From assembly GCA_015069525.1 (NCBI GenBank), contig SVIK01000035.1:1-13101 (forward strand): a DNA stretch of 13,101 bases, read 5' to 3'. This DNA comes from Clostridiales bacterium. GTDB lineage: Bacteria > Bacillota > Clostridia > Christensenellales > Borkfalkiaceae. The notes below the pieces were generated by a model that did not search any database, was not told the origin of the DNA, and saw nothing but the letters and a program-made list of their open reading frames with translations. Position numbers and translations under genes: made by a program. This document shows positions 13,084 to 13,101 of this stretch, in pieces (the stretch's first letter is position 1; every line of letters starts with the position of its first letter).

Positions 13084-13101
13084 TTTTATATTTTTCATAA
13101 C

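Noticed and set aside
12739..13098. Minus-strand open frames with repeated Gly/Phe/Ser-rich proteins over the surface-protein stalk
   Set aside because: They are antisense images of the 33-bp repeats; codon logic and motifs favour the plus-strand gene.
1..13101. Mobile element, phage, CRISPR or defence island
   Set aside because: No transposase, integrase, spacer-repeat array, tRNA-linked att site or recognised defence protein was found on either strand.

Overview
The window looks like chromosomal housekeeping DNA from a Clostridia-like member of the Bacillota (Firmicutes), probably an uncultured gut lineage. The main clues are the mrnC-rlmB pair, a NadD/YqeK/RsfS cluster, a CwlD-like amidase, strong AGGAGG-type ribosome binding sites, and a large surface protein carrying the HxW...CxCG...DANxDxKCDxC module that I associate with gut Clostridia. 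This placement is inference; no rRNA or tRNA gene is present to anchor it. No mobile element, CRISPR array or integration scar was seen.

Layout. Bases 1-858 (minus strand) hold the start of rlmB (cut off by the window edge) and mrnC, read from an extended -10 promoter that sits in an unusual tandem/inverted repeat. Divergent from it, 989-1936 (plus) encodes a lipoprotein resembling a NodB-type polysaccharide deacetylase, and a CwlD-like cell-wall amidase lies convergently at 1938-2651 (minus). A small one-helix membrane protein follows (2786-3070, plus), then a 19-bp perfect bidirectional terminator.

3147-4726 (minus) is a two-gene operon: a NadD-YqeK fusion (NAD synthesis plus an HD-domain Ap4A hydrolase) followed by rsfS. 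A divergent gene at 4823-5575 encodes an unrecognised four-helix membrane protein with a soluble middle domain faintly like Mrr-type nuclease folds. It converges, with overlapping stop codons, on the recX-birA-nnr operon (8421 down to 5572, minus). A likely terminator for that operon lies inside the membrane-protein gene. A phosphoribosyltransferase gene (8579-9121, plus) diverges from recX and ends in a clear intrinsic terminator.

The accessory part is 9204-13083 (plus). A perfect consensus promoter (TTGACA-N17-TATAAT with extended -10) drives two tightly coupled genes for exported proteins. The first is a secreted tyrosine-phosphatase-family enzyme with a fibronectin-III-like N-terminal domain. 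The second is an 858-residue surface protein: three beta-sandwich-like modules, two Ig/HYR-like domains, a Cys/His module, a Pro-rich repeat stalk and a C-terminal Cys + hydrophobic + basic tail without LPxTG. This operon is the best candidate for an undescribed system: an extracellular phosphatase co-produced with a carbohydrate-binding-type surface protein that may be anchored by a non-sortase-A route.
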